Assembly: GCF_006968745.1 (NCBI RefSeq)
Contig: NZ_CP030119.1
Coordinates: 62,001 to 126,000, forward strand
Length of the DNA: 64,000 nucleotides
Source of the DNA: Brasilonema sennae CENA114
Lineage (GTDB): Bacteria; Cyanobacteriota; Cyanobacteriia; Cyanobacteriales; Nostocaceae
Direction of reading: 5' to 3'
Each line of letters opens with the position of its first letter. Position 1 is the stretch's first letter. The translations under genes and the position numbers were made by a program. Below the pieces are notes generated by a model. The model was not told the DNA's origin, did no database searches, and was given only the letters and a program-made list of their open reading frames with translations. This document shows, in pieces, positions 8,334 to 16,455 of this stretch.

Positions 8334-9708
8334 ACTGTTTCGTCAGACTCGCACCTGGCTCGCTCTGTGGTATGCAGTCGTTATGGGTCTGATTTTGACT
8401 CTATGCGGTTTCGTCGTTTATGAGGTAATTGTTGATGCTTATTTAGTTTCCATCAAACGGGAACTAGAGTCTGTGACAGGCACACTGCATAATGTCATTG
8501 AACCGAATTTGAAACAACCCGGTCGCATAGAGCCGATCTTTCAGCAAGTTTTACTCAATACTTGTGTAATTGAGTCCGGTTGTCCTACCCAAACAATCTT
8601 TGGGCACAAACAACGCACCCTTGCTGAAGATGACATTATTAGTACTATCCACAGAGATAAGCAATATTACATACGTTTTATCGATAGTTCGGGACGGTTA
8701 ATTGCTGTGGTTGGTTTCCTGCCTGACAAATTACCACCAACTGTGCAAACAAAAGTGTGGCAAACAGTCAAAGACCCGCAAGGCAATCGTTATAATCAAA
8801 AGTCTCTGCCGTTGCATACTCAAGATAATCAGGTTTGGGGCTATATACAGGTGGGGCGCTCTCTTAAAGAGCTTGATAATCGTCTCGCTGCTTTAAAACT
8901 GGTCTTGGCGTTGGGATTGCCCATTACAGTACTCCTCGTTGGTGGTTCTAGTTGGTGGCTGGCGGGGTTGGCGATGCGACGAATTGACAGATCATACAAA
9001 CAAATGCAACAGTTTACGTCTGATGCTTCCCATGAATTGCGTACTCCTCTAACAGCAATTAATGCAACAGTAGAAACTGTACTTGATACGGAGCATTTGT
9101 CTCTTGCAGAAGCGCGAGATACCCTGGCATCTATTCAACGTCAGAATTACCGACTCGCTGAACTGGTTGGTGATTTACTGCTACTGTCTCGATTGGATCA
9201 GCAAGAGCTGACAACACAATGGGAACCTTGCTGTCTCAACATTTTGATTAATGACCTTATAGAAGAGTTTTCCGCGTTAGCAAGTGCAGCTTCTTTACAA
9301 TTAACATCTTCAGTTCTATGCCATCAACCGTTGTATGTGATGGGGGATGAAGACCAACTTTTACGTCTGCTTTCTAATTTAATTGCTAATGCTATTAAAT
9401 ACACCAGAGCCGGTGGTTATGTCACTGTCATTCTCAAACGCAACAACGGTCATGCTGTAATTGAAGTTCAAGACACAGGCATTGGCATTGCACTTGGTGA
9501 GCAAAAGCGGATTTTTAATCGCTTTTATCGGGTGAATAGCGATCGCTCACGTACCACTGGTGGATCAGGATTAGGACTGGCGATCGCGACTGCTATTGTT
9601 CAAGCACATGGAGGTAGCCTTCATGTGCAAAGCGAAGTTGGTAAAGGTAGCACCTTCATCGTTCAATTGCCTTTAACAGTTACCCCGTTATTAAACTCAA
9701 ACCGATGA
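8323..9708 (+). CDS. rppB: Sensor histidine kinase, RppB/NrsS-like
   Basis: Membrane sensor kinase partner of the preceding regulator. The frame is open further upstream inside rppA, but the ATG at 8323 overlaps the rppA stop by 11 bp, gives 461 residues and matches the paralogue at 13446-14858. One helix near residue 20, a periplasmic domain of about 145 residues, and a second helix near 195 are followed by the H-box SHELRTPLT with His237. An N-box (NLIANAIKY) and G-boxes (DTGIGI, GGSGLGLAIA) follow. The periplasmic domain carries a C-x5-C pair (CVIESGC) also found, with different intervening residues, in the paralogue; it could bind metal or form a disulfide. Confidence 0.92.
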   Translation: MQIRLFRQTRTWLALWYAVVMGLILTLCGFVVYEVIVDAYLVSIKRELESVTGTLHNVIEPNLKQPGRIEPIFQQVLLNTCVIESGCPTQTIFGHKQRTLAEDDIISTIHRDKQYYIRFIDSSGRLIAVVGFLPDKLPPTVQTKVWQTVKDPQGNRYNQKSLPLHTQDNQVWGYIQVGRSLKELDNRLAALKLVLALGLPITVLLVGGSSWWLAGLAMRRIDRSYKQMQQFTSDASHELRTPLTAINATVETVLDTEHLSLAEARDTLASIQRQNYRLAELVGDLLLLSRLDQQELTTQWEPCCLNILINDLIEEFSALASAASLQLTSSVLCHQPLYVMGDEDQLLRLLSNLIANAIKYTRAGGYVTVILKRNNGHAVIEVQDTGIGIALGEQKRIFNRFYRVNSDRSRTTGGSGLGLAIATAIVQAHGGSLHVQSEVGKGSTFIVQLPLTVTPLLNSNR

Positions 9709-9718
9709 AAGTCTGCTT

Positions 9719-9988
9719 CTAAGATACCCTTGCTTGTGGTTTGAGCTTCGACTGTATCAGCAATCCAATCACCATACCAATGCCCACAAAAGCAGTAAAG
9801 TAGAATAAACCAAGCAACCGGACAGACATTGGTGGTGCAATCCCCTCTACTTCAACTGACTGTGCCACTTTCACTGGTGTAAACTGACGCGATAATCCGC
9901 TTAGAGGAGTTAGTTCCACCTCAACTTTATGGGGTGAACCATTGTCAAAAGATAGTTTGAGAGAGGTATTGGTGCCAAAATTCTTTTT
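9719..9988 (-). pseudogene. C-terminal remnant of a membrane-anchored protein
   Basis: The reverse frame is open for 89 codons after an upstream stop at 9989-9991 and has no convincing start; the first possible start is GTG at 9919. It reads as a soluble stretch (for example LSFDNGSPHKVEVELTP) followed by one hydrophobic helix (LLGLFYFTAFVGIGMVIGLL) and a short basic tail. This looks like the last part of a periplasmic protein with a C-terminal anchor. It converges on rppB with only 10 bp between. I do not recognise the family. Confidence 0.4.
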
Positions 9989-10036
9989 TTAGACTCTAAG
10001 TACAAATATGATAATAAATATACTCAATCAATCTAA

Positions 10037-10066
10037 CTAGGCTCGTAGCATAATGTATGCGCCTAG
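10037..10066 (+). promoter_or_regulatory. Hairpin in the leader of the Nramp gene
   Basis: CTAGGC (10037-10042) pairs with GCCTAG (10061-10066), and inside it GCATA (10048-10052) pairs with TATGC (10056-10060). It lies about 70 bp before the transporter start. It could be an operator or an RNA leader structure; I could not match it to a known manganese riboswitch. Confidence 0.35.
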
Positions 10067-10134
10067 AGGTTGATCTTTCTTTCAGATTTTCTGAGATTAT
10101 GAGAAAAATATGAAAGACTTCAACCGAGAAACTC

Positions 10135-11460
10135 ATGACGCAAGAAAAACACAGACCCAGTCTTAGCGAGGTTCACCGCAGTATCAAAATTCCTTCAAGC
10201 AACAGCTTTTGGCGCAAAATGCTTGCCTATGGAGGACCAGGGTATTTGGTGTCAGTTGGCTATATGGACCCAGGTAACTGGGCGACTGACATCGCTGGGG
10301 GGTCTAAATTTGGTTACACTTTGTTGACAGTCATCTTGTTGTCGAACCTCATGGCGATATTACTGCAATCGCTGTGCGTGCGTTTAGGTGTTGCGACAGG
10401 GCGAGATTTGGCGCAGGCTTGTCGGGACTATTTCAGTCCACGAATCAGCTTTTGTTTATGGGTTCTGTGTGAGATTGCTATTGCTGCGTGTGACTTAGCG
10501 GAACTACTTGGAAGTGCCATCGCACTGCAACTTTTGTTTGGTATTCCCTTAGTTTGGGGAGTCTGTATCACTGCCCTAGATGTACTTGTATTGTTATTTC
10601 TGCAAGGAAAAGGCTTTCGTTATGTAGAAGCTTTGGTAATTATGCTGATAGCAACTGTAGGCATCTGTTTCACAGCAGAAACTATTTTTTCTCGACCTGA
10701 TTTTGGGGGAATACTGTTTGGATATCTACCCAAGCGAGAGATTTTACAGAACCCAGAAATGCTCTATATTGCAATCGGTATTTTAGGGGCAACAGTCATG
10801 CCTCATAACTTATATTTACACTCCTCAATTGTACAAACACGCGATTGGCAACCAACAACTGAAAAACGGTGGGAAGCGATTAAATTTGGTACGATTGATT
10901 CAACAGTAGCTTTATCGTTAGCACTGTTTATTAATTCAGCAATTTTAATTGTTTCTGCAGCCACGTTTCATGATTCTGGAAATCAGAATGTGGCAGAAAT
11001 TCAAGAAGCTTACAAACTGCTTTCCCCATTGTTAGGAGTGAGTGCAGCTAGTGCTATATTTGGTATTGCTTTACTTGCTTCTGGACAAAGTTCAACGCTG
11101 ACTGCTACTTTGGCTGGGCAGATTGTCATGGAAGGATTTTTGCAATTTCGTCTTCCTTCCTGGTTACGCCGTTTAGTAACCCGTTTACTTGCTATTATTC
11201 CAGCGTTGATGACAATTATTATATTCGGAGAAAATAGTACAAGCAGCTTAATAGTTCTTAGTCAAGTTATTCTCAGTTTACAGTTAGCGTTTGCAGTGAT
11301 TCCATTGGTGATGTTTACGAGCAACCACCGCTTCATGGGTGAGTTTGTGAATCCGCTATGGCTCAAATTTTTAGCCTGGGGAGTTGCAATTGTCATCGTC
11401 TGCTTAAATACTTGGTTACTATTACAAAGTCTTTTGGGTTGGTTGCATCTTGTCCCTTAA
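10135..11460 (+). CDS. mntH: Nramp family divalent metal (Mn2+/Fe2+) transporter
   Basis: Proton-coupled importer of Mn2+ and related divalent cations. The 441 residues contain the Nramp helix-1 metal-site motif YMDPGNWATD and the helix-6 motif ATVMPHNLYLHSS, plus about eleven hydrophobic helices, as expected for the family. The start ATG at 10135 follows a stretch with a hairpin at 10037-10066 and no TTTCAT operator, so it appears to sit outside the main regulon. It is the one evident metal importer here and may restore manganese balance when toxic metals compete; that role is inference. Confidence 0.92.
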   Translation: MTQEKHRPSLSEVHRSIKIPSSNSFWRKMLAYGGPGYLVSVGYMDPGNWATDIAGGSKFGYTLLTVILLSNLMAILLQSLCVRLGVATGRDLAQACRDYFSPRISFCLWVLCEIAIAACDLAELLGSAIALQLLFGIPLVWGVCITALDVLVLLFLQGKGFRYVEALVIMLIATVGICFTAETIFSRPDFGGILFGYLPKREILQNPEMLYIAIGILGATVMPHNLYLHSSIVQTRDWQPTTEKRWEAIKFGTIDSTVALSLALFINSAILIVSAATFHDSGNQNVAEIQEAYKLLSPLLGVSAASAIFGIALLASGQSSTLTATLAGQIVMEGFLQFRLPSWLRRLVTRLLAIIPALMTIIIFGENSTSSLIVLSQVILSLQLAFAVIPLVMFTSNHRFMGEFVNPLWLKFLAWGVAIVIVCLNTWLLLQSLLGWLHLVP

Positions 11461-11546
11461 TTTGTTTGACTCGTATACAATAATCGTAATCGGGAATACT
11501 TCTGTGCAAATCTACCTCGTATTTCTAGCACAGAGAAAGTCAAGCC

Positions 11547-12224
11547 ATGAACTACATTCATAAAACAATCGCAATCCTGGGAATAACGAGTGTAGTAGGT
11601 GGATTGCCTGCTGCTATCTCTGCACAAGTACCACAAAGTCGCACCCAGCAAACGAATTTTCAGGGATACTATAGCCAAGGAGTGCAAAAGTTAAATCAAG
11701 GCAACTTCAACGGAGCTATTGAGGATTTCAACTCTGTAGTACAGTTGAATCCTAGATATTATGAAGGTTATTGCCTGCGGGGGCTAGCAGAATTTCATTT
11801 AGGAAACTTGAAAGCAGCGCTGAGCGATTTTAACTCGACGTTGCGGCTAAATCCCAACCATGCGGATGCTTACAGAGGTCGGGGAACTGCTTATGCTCAA
11901 CTGGGAGATTTCCAAAAAGCGATCGCCGACTTCACTCAGACAATAAAAATTGATCCAACTTCACCAGATGGCTACTACAATCTGGGACTTGCCAATTTTA
12001 AACAGGGAAATCATAAGCAAGCTGTTGTAAATTTTAACTCTGCCCTCAATAGAAATCCCAATCTAGCTGATGCTTATGGTAACCGGGGACTTGCTCAGTA
12101 TGCTTTGGGAGACAACAAGAGCGCTGTTGCTGATTTAAAGCAGGCTGCAAGCTTGTTTCAACAACAAGGAAATACTCAAGGGTATCAGCAAACACAAGCC
12201 TTCCTTCAGCAGATTCAGCAGTAA
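11547..12224 (+). CDS. Secreted tetratricopeptide-repeat protein
   Basis: The N-terminus (about 1-26) is a signal peptide with the cleavage-like site AISAQV. Five TPR motifs of 34 residues fill the rest, each with the pattern G-x-N/D-x-x-x-A-x-x-D-F and ending LNP, LNP, IDP or RNP. Such proteins scaffold protein complexes in the periplasm or on the membrane. It stands alone between the Nramp gene and a small secreted protein and is followed by a good intrinsic terminator. Function is unknown. Confidence 0.85.
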   Translation: MNYIHKTIAILGITSVVGGLPAAISAQVPQSRTQQTNFQGYYSQGVQKLNQGNFNGAIEDFNSVVQLNPRYYEGYCLRGLAEFHLGNLKAALSDFNSTLRLNPNHADAYRGRGTAYAQLGDFQKAIADFTQTIKIDPTSPDGYYNLGLANFKQGNHKQAVVNFNSALNRNPNLADAYGNRGLAQYALGDNKSAVADLKQAASLFQQQGNTQGYQQTQAFLQQIQQ

Positions 12225-12274
12225 GCAATGCAAAATTCAACATTGTCAAACCTGTTTTGAACAGGCTTATTGAT

Positions 12275-12306
12275 AGGGTGGGCAAGCTTTGCTCACCCTT
12301 ATTTTT
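12275..12306 (+). terminator. Intrinsic terminator after TPR gene
   Basis: AGGGTG(G)GCAA and TTGC(T)CACCCT form a GC-rich stem with a tight loop, followed by TTATTTTT. Confidence 0.8.
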
Positions 12307-12442
12307 AACACAAATCAGTGCAGACGGAAACAAAGTTGTGATGCGTATTGTCAAACTAGATTATTTCAGGAAAAAAATCACTTGACCTTCTGACAGTCAA
12401 TGGAATAACCTGAACGCTCAAGCACGTTCTTCAAGGAAACCT

Positions 12443-12820
12443 ATGAACAGAAAACTTATACTGAATTTGCTTTCTAGTTCCTCCATTTTTGTATCACTGA
12501 TGTCTACGCTGGGAGTCATCAATCCCGCCCACGCTGCTATGACTCAGCGATTAACGCATACCAGCGATGGTCGTACCTGCATAACACATCCCCACGCTAG
12601 TTTCAAAACTCCTGTATGCATTAAAGATTCTGAAAGAAATCCGAATGCCCCGCCCGTACGTTCAACAACTCTTACTACAAACAAATCAGATCAGAACGTC
12701 GCCATGCTGAACTTTACTGAAGAGGAAAGTAATACTGCGATGCGGTTATTTACCTGCGACTGCCCGTATTGTATAAATTCTTTGCGTCAGCTGCGCGGTA
12801 CTGGGAATTTGGTGTATTAG
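12443..12820 (+). CDS. Small secreted Cys-containing protein, unknown function
   Basis: 125 residues. A signal peptide (cleavage-like site after NPAHA, about residue 32) precedes a short polar mature part with scattered cysteines: TCITHPHASF, PVCIKD and a C-terminal CDCPYC cluster at about 108-113. The Cys/His arrangement would suit metal binding or disulfides. It has its own gap of 218 bp upstream and a perfect stem-loop (12828-12853) just after the stop. I do not recognise a named family. Confidence 0.65.
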   Translation: MNRKLILNLLSSSSIFVSLMSTLGVINPAHAAMTQRLTHTSDGRTCITHPHASFKTPVCIKDSERNPNAPPVRSTTLTTNKSDQNVAMLNFTEEESNTAMRLFTCDCPYCINSLRQLRGTGNLVY

Positions 12821-12827
12821 AGCGCTT

Positions 12828-12853
12828 GTTGCTACTTCCATCTAAGTAGCAAC
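12828..12853. other. Perfect stem-loop after 12443 gene
   Basis: GTTGCTACTT (12828-12837) pairs with AAGTAGCAAC (12844-12853) around a 6-nt loop. No U-tract follows; it may still end or stabilise the transcript of the small secreted protein. Confidence 0.5.
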
Positions 12854-13176
12854 GGGTACATTAGCGAAGGGTTGATAAGGTTAATGCTACCGTCAAACAA
12901 GCCCTCGACAACTACCCCATCGAAAAGCCTCTGAAGTCCTGCTATAAGATGGCTTCAGAAGCTTAGACTTCTAAAAAACACATTTTTAAACCCCTATATA
13001 TCAAGCAGGGCTGTTTCATCCGCTAAGGAACAAGATTTGTCAATATGATTGGCGATAAAAATTCTAAGTAAGGGTGACGAGAAAATAGCTTTTTAGCTAC
13101 TCAAATTAGGAATAAAAAGTCTTGAGTACCGAGTGCTCAGTGCTGAGTTGAAAGACCACTCACAAGGGCTAGAGTA
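12854..13176. other. Gene-free stretch
   Basis: No convincing gene. A short GC-balanced piece (about 12870-12965) reads like decayed coding sequence, but no family is recognisable. The stretch ends at the miniature element beginning at 13177. Confidence 0.4.
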
Positions 13177-13411
13177 TAGCCCTGTCAAGGTGACTGTAAG
13201 TAGGTGAAACCCTCATTTTTGCGTTGAATTATTTTTGCGTTTGCAATCCTCTAGTCTCTCGTTATGTCTTTTATTGTCAGTAATTCAAAATTATTGACAA
13301 TGAAGAGGGGAAATGAAAAGACGCCATAAATTTCATTTGGACTGTTGTTTACGATTTTGGTTGCCATTTTTAGTTCTAGGGGAGGGTTTTGATCTCACCT
13401 TGACAGGGCTA
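13177..13411. mobile_element. Miniature inverted-repeat element (235 bp) with long direct repeats
   Basis: Perfect 17-bp terminal inverted repeats, TAGCCCTGTCAAGGTGA at 13177-13193 and its complement at 13395-13411, enclose a non-coding interior. A 13-bp direct repeat AGGGCTAGAGTAT flanks it (13165-13177, overlapping the left end by one base, and 13411-13423), consistent with target duplication. It needs a transposase supplied elsewhere. Confidence 0.7.
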
Positions 13412-13445
13412 GGGCTAGAGTATTAACCCTTAAGGGGAGAAGAGG

Positions 13446-14858
13446 TTAATTGACCTTGAATTTACGTAAACGACGATACAGCCCTTTAAATCCGTAAATA
13501 GAACGAACGCCATTAAACACCGTGACATCGAAGGGCAATTGAATAGTAAAAGTACTACTTTTACCTAATTCAGTTTGCACATTCAAGCTGCCGTGGTGTG
13601 CCTGAACAATAGCCTGCGCGATCGCCAACCCTAATCCAGAACCACCAGTGCTACGTGAGCGATCGCCACTCACCCGATAGAAACGGTCAAAAATCCGAGA
13701 CAGTTCATGTTGTGGAATGCCAATGCCTGTATCTTGAACCTGAATCACAGCATAATGCTCATTGCGGTCTAAAATAACTGTGACCTCTCCTCCTTGAGGT
13801 GTATATTGAATTGCATTGATAATTAAGTTAGAAATCAAACGATAAAGCTGCTCAGGATTGCCTACAATATTCAAAGGTTGATGCACCTTTATAAAGGATG
13901 TCAGCTTCACCTCGACTGAAGTAGCCATCGCTGCAAACTCTTCTACTAAATCGTCAACAACATCATTAAGGCAACAAAGCTCGCGTCGCATCGGCATAGG
14001 TTGTCGATCCAAGCGAGCTAAAAGCAGCAAATCTGTCACTAAAGTCGTGAGTCGCTGATTCTGACGCTGTATAGTTTGCAGAATATCCCGCGTTTCTGTT
14101 TCATCCAGTTGCGGCATTAAAAGCGTTGACTCCACCGTCGCCTGTGTTGCAGCTAAAGGTGTTCGTAACTCGTGTGCTGCATCTGCTGTAAATTGTTGAA
14201 TTTGTCTGTAGGATTGGTAAATCGGTTGCATCGCTAATCCTGCTAACCACCAACTAGCAAGACCAACTAGACCCATTGCCACTGGCAATCCCAATGCTAA
14301 AATCAATTTCACACCATCTAAATAACTATTGAAGTCTTCCAGACTTCGCCCCACTTGCATATACCCCCAATCACGATTATCTTCGGTGTGTAGCCTAAAG
14401 GATATTTGGTGGAAAAACTTGCCTTTGCTGTCTTTAACAGTTTGCCAAAGTTCCTTCTTAAAAACTGGGGATAGTTCTTGTGGATGAAAACCAGCGATAG
14501 CAGTCAAGCGTCCGGAATTATCGAAAAAGCGAACATAATAATAACCTTGGTTAATAGCGGTGAGAGTATGGCGTTTGAAAGATTGCTCTTGAATACACCT
14601 GTCTCCAACTGTGCAGATATTTGGTAGTAGCTGCTTTAAAACTGGTTCCAAGTGTCCAGGTTGCTGTAGTTTTAGTTCAACACTGTCATGCAGGGTTCCT
14701 GCAACTGATTCTATTTCTCGATCTAAGGTTATCCGATGAGCATGGGACACCGCTTGGTAAACGCCAAATCCGCACAAACCTAAGATAAGAGCCATGACGA
14801 GTGCATACCACGAAGCCAGACGAATACGAGTCAGCTTAAACAGTTTATTTTGGTTCAT
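13446..14858 (-). CDS. rppB: Sensor histidine kinase, RppB/NrsS-like (second copy)
   Basis: Membrane sensor kinase of 470 residues, paralogue of the kinase at 8323-9708. Helix 1 (about 13-35), a periplasmic sensor domain with the cysteine pair CTVGDRC (again C-x5-C), helix 2 (about 190), the H-box AHELRTPLA with His229, N-box NLIINAIQY and G-boxes DTGIGI and GGSGLGLAIA are all present. A basic tail follows the ATPase domain. The start ATG overlaps the regulator stop by 14 bp, so regulator and kinase are translationally coupled. It sits downstream of operator 3. Confidence 0.93.
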   Translation of the reverse strand: MNQNKLFKLTRIRLASWYALVMALILGLCGFGVYQAVSHAHRITLDREIESVAGTLHDSVELKLQQPGHLEPVLKQLLPNICTVGDRCIQEQSFKRHTLTAINQGYYYVRFFDNSGRLTAIAGFHPQELSPVFKKELWQTVKDSKGKFFHQISFRLHTEDNRDWGYMQVGRSLEDFNSYLDGVKLILALGLPVAMGLVGLASWWLAGLAMQPIYQSYRQIQQFTADAAHELRTPLAATQATVESTLLMPQLDETETRDILQTIQRQNQRLTTLVTDLLLLARLDRQPMPMRRELCCLNDVVDDLVEEFAAMATSVEVKLTSFIKVHQPLNIVGNPEQLYRLISNLIINAIQYTPQGGEVTVILDRNEHYAVIQVQDTGIGIPQHELSRIFDRFYRVSGDRSRSTGGSGLGLAIAQAIVQAHHGSLNVQTELGKSSTFTIQLPFDVTVFNGVRSIYGFKGLYRRLRKFKVN

Positions 14859-15549
14859 TGGTAAGTTTCAAACGATATCCCATGCCATGCAAAGTTTCAA
14901 TGGGGTTTTCACAGCCACTCGACGCTAGCTTACGACGCAGCAAACGCATTTGAGCTGCCACTACATTGCTAGCAGGTTCTGCACTCACCTCCCAAAGCTG
15001 ATTGCGAATCTGTTCTGTGGTAACAATTTGGTTCGGGTGCTTCATAAAATACTCTAGGAGCTGGAATTCTTTATTAGTTAGGGGAATGACTTGTTTTTCC
15101 CTCGTAGCATTCTGAAACACAACCGCACTATTACCATAATCTAGAGTTAGATTGCCAACTATCAGTTCTGGGGATTGAAAATGAGGAGAACGACGTTGCA
15201 GAGCACGTAACCGCGCTAGTAATTCTGCCATGCTAAATGGCTTCACCAAGTAGTCATCAGCTCCTGCATCTAGCCCAGCCACTTTATCTGCCATACTGTC
15301 TTTAGCTGTAAGTATCAGCACGGGCAGAGGATTTTTGTTGCTACGTAACCTTTTGCACAACTCCAATCCTGACATTCCTGGCAACATCCAATCGAAAATA
15401 GCTAGCGTATATTGTGTCCATCTATTTTCTAGATATGCCCATGCCTCAGTACCATCCATAACCCAGTCAACCAAGTACTTTTCTTGGTGTAAAGTTCGCT
15501 TGATAGCGGTACCCAAATCTGGTTCATCCTCGACTAACAGTACTCTCAT
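14845..15549 (-). CDS. rppA: OmpR-family response regulator, RppA/NrsR-like (second copy)
   Basis: 234-residue regulator with receiver domain (acidic VEDEPD, phospho-acceptor Asp in AIFDWMLPG, Lys in DYLVKPF) and OmpR-type winged helix ending ETLHGMGYRL. It is strongly similar to the regulator at 7632-8333, so the two may bind the same operator. The upstream region contains two diverged 301-bp-spaced copies of a module, each with a TTTCAT operator and a structured segment, so its expression may be autoregulated or attenuated. Confidence 0.93.
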   Translation of the reverse strand: MRVLLVEDEPDLGTAIKRTLHQEKYLVDWVMDGTEAWAYLENRWTQYTLAIFDWMLPGMSGLELCKRLRSNKNPLPVLILTAKDSMADKVAGLDAGADDYLVKPFSMAELLARLRALQRRSPHFQSPELIVGNLTLDYGNSAVVFQNATREKQVIPLTNKEFQLLEYFMKHPNQIVTTEQIRNQLWEVSAEPASNVVAAQMRLLRRKLASSGCENPIETLHGMGYRLKLTNEPK

Positions 15550-15699
15550 AAAGTTAACCTATTACTTGTCAACTGGTATTTCTAAAACACTTTTGCAGTA
15601 TGCTCATCCCACTGTTAGCAAACTTCATTTGTCAAATCCAAATTTTGTATAATTCACTACTTATAATAATTGAATGAACTAAAACCAGTGATGACTGTG

Positions 15700-15792
15700 A
15701 GAAAAACTCAATAAACCTTCTTGCCCAAACACTGTATGGGTTTAGTGAGAGGAGTTATAAAATTAACTTTTTGCAAGGAGTCTATTGAGTCA
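15700..15792 (-). ncRNA. Putative small RNA or leader attenuator C
   Basis: On the minus strand, downstream of operator 3 and a CAATAT hexamer. CTCAATAGAC (15789-15780) pairs with GTTTATTGAG (15716-15707), which is followed at once by TTTTTC. The enclosed part contains the pyrimidine-rich CTCCTCT. It is a diverged copy of the segment at 15976-16093. As it lies 150 nt before the regulator start it could instead be an attenuator in that leader. Confidence 0.35.
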
Positions 15793-15814
15793 ATATTTAT
15801 ATTGACAGATAAGT

Positions 15815-15831
15815 ATGAAATTAGGATGAAA
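15815..15831 (-). promoter_or_regulatory. Tandem TTTCAT operator 3, upstream of second RppA
   Basis: Minus-strand TTTCAT-CCTAA-TTTCAT with an 11-bp period. CAATAT (15804-15799) lies 10 nt further on, a weak -10. Located 266 bp before the regulator start. Confidence 0.65.
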
Positions 15832-15975
15832 TGCCAGCTTCTGAAAAGACGCATGGAATTTTTATCCTAAACTTGCGAGGATTGTTCATCATCTGACTAT
15901 CTCTGTTCAATCGAAAAACTTGGTTTTTGAGACCTTTACTTTTGTTTACAAACAGCCTCTCAAGGTTTTAACAGT

Positions 15976-16093
15976 AAGAAAAACTCAATAGACCTAATTG
16001 CTATCAATCGGTAGGTGTAAGTGAGACACAGTTAGTAAAATCATGGAAACTAACTACTTGCAAAAGGTCTACTGAATTACTTTTTGTGAGTTA
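15976..16093 (-). ncRNA. Putative small RNA D
   Basis: On the minus strand, after operator 4 and its CATAAT hexamer. TTCAGTAGACC (16076-16066) pairs with GGTCTATTGAG (15994-15984), followed by TTTTTCTT. An inner perfect stem AGTTAGT/ACTAACT presents a loop with CCATG. Against copy C the outer stem keeps pairing despite base changes. No protein gene follows before copy C, so a short terminated RNA of about 118 nt is proposed. Confidence 0.4.
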
Positions 16094-16115
16094 CTTTTTA
16101 TTATGATATGTAAGT

Positions 16116-16132
16116 ATGAAATTAAGATGAAA
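16116..16132 (-). promoter_or_regulatory. Tandem TTTCAT operator 4
   Basis: Minus-strand TTTCAT-CTTAA-TTTCAT, 11-bp period. CATAAT (16105-16100) begins exactly 10 nt later. No protein gene follows directly; it faces putative small RNA D. Confidence 0.65.
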
Positions 16133-16163
16133 TCTTGAGCAATATAATATTTTTTATCTGTAC

Positions 16164-16198
16164 TTAAAACAAGACCCTAGACAAATGCTAGGGTCTTG
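16164..16198 (-). terminator. Intrinsic terminator of the porin gene
   Basis: A perfect 11-bp stem, CAAGACCCTAG (16170-16180) with CTAGGGTCTTG (16188-16198), is followed on the minus strand by TTTTAAG. It lies 258 bp after the porin stop and just before operator 4. Confidence 0.75.
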
Positions 16199-16199
16199 C

Positions 16200-16455
16200 A
16201 TTCGCTCATTTACTATTAAATAAAATTTGACTTGAAGACAGTTATAGGTGTACCAAAGCCTGCTTGCTGCAAGCTTTAGTTTCTCGACTTGACAAGAGCC
16301 AATTGCTAATAGTTATAAATCAGTTAATAGTGAACAGTCAGCAAAGATGTATGGAGGCATTTAGACCCGCCATCAATGCGTTCCACGCTCTTAATGGAGG
16401 AACCGTTACCCAAGTGATGAAACTGATAACTGTTAATTATTAGCTATTAGCAGTT
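16200..16455. other. Porin 3' untranslated stretch
   Basis: Between the porin stop and its terminator. It contains only short repeats (for example CTGATAACTGTTAATTATTAG near the stop and a GGAGGAACCGTTACCC segment of a type I associate with dispersed cyanobacterial repeats). No gene seen. Confidence 0.4.

Noticed and set aside
10037..10066. Manganese riboswitch before the Nramp gene
   Set aside because: A hairpin exists, but the conserved loops of the yybP-ykoY class were not found; recorded only as a hairpin.
12854..12965. Coding-like stretch before the 13177 element
   Set aside because: Short translated pieces look protein-like, but no start, no consistent frame and no family could be recognised.
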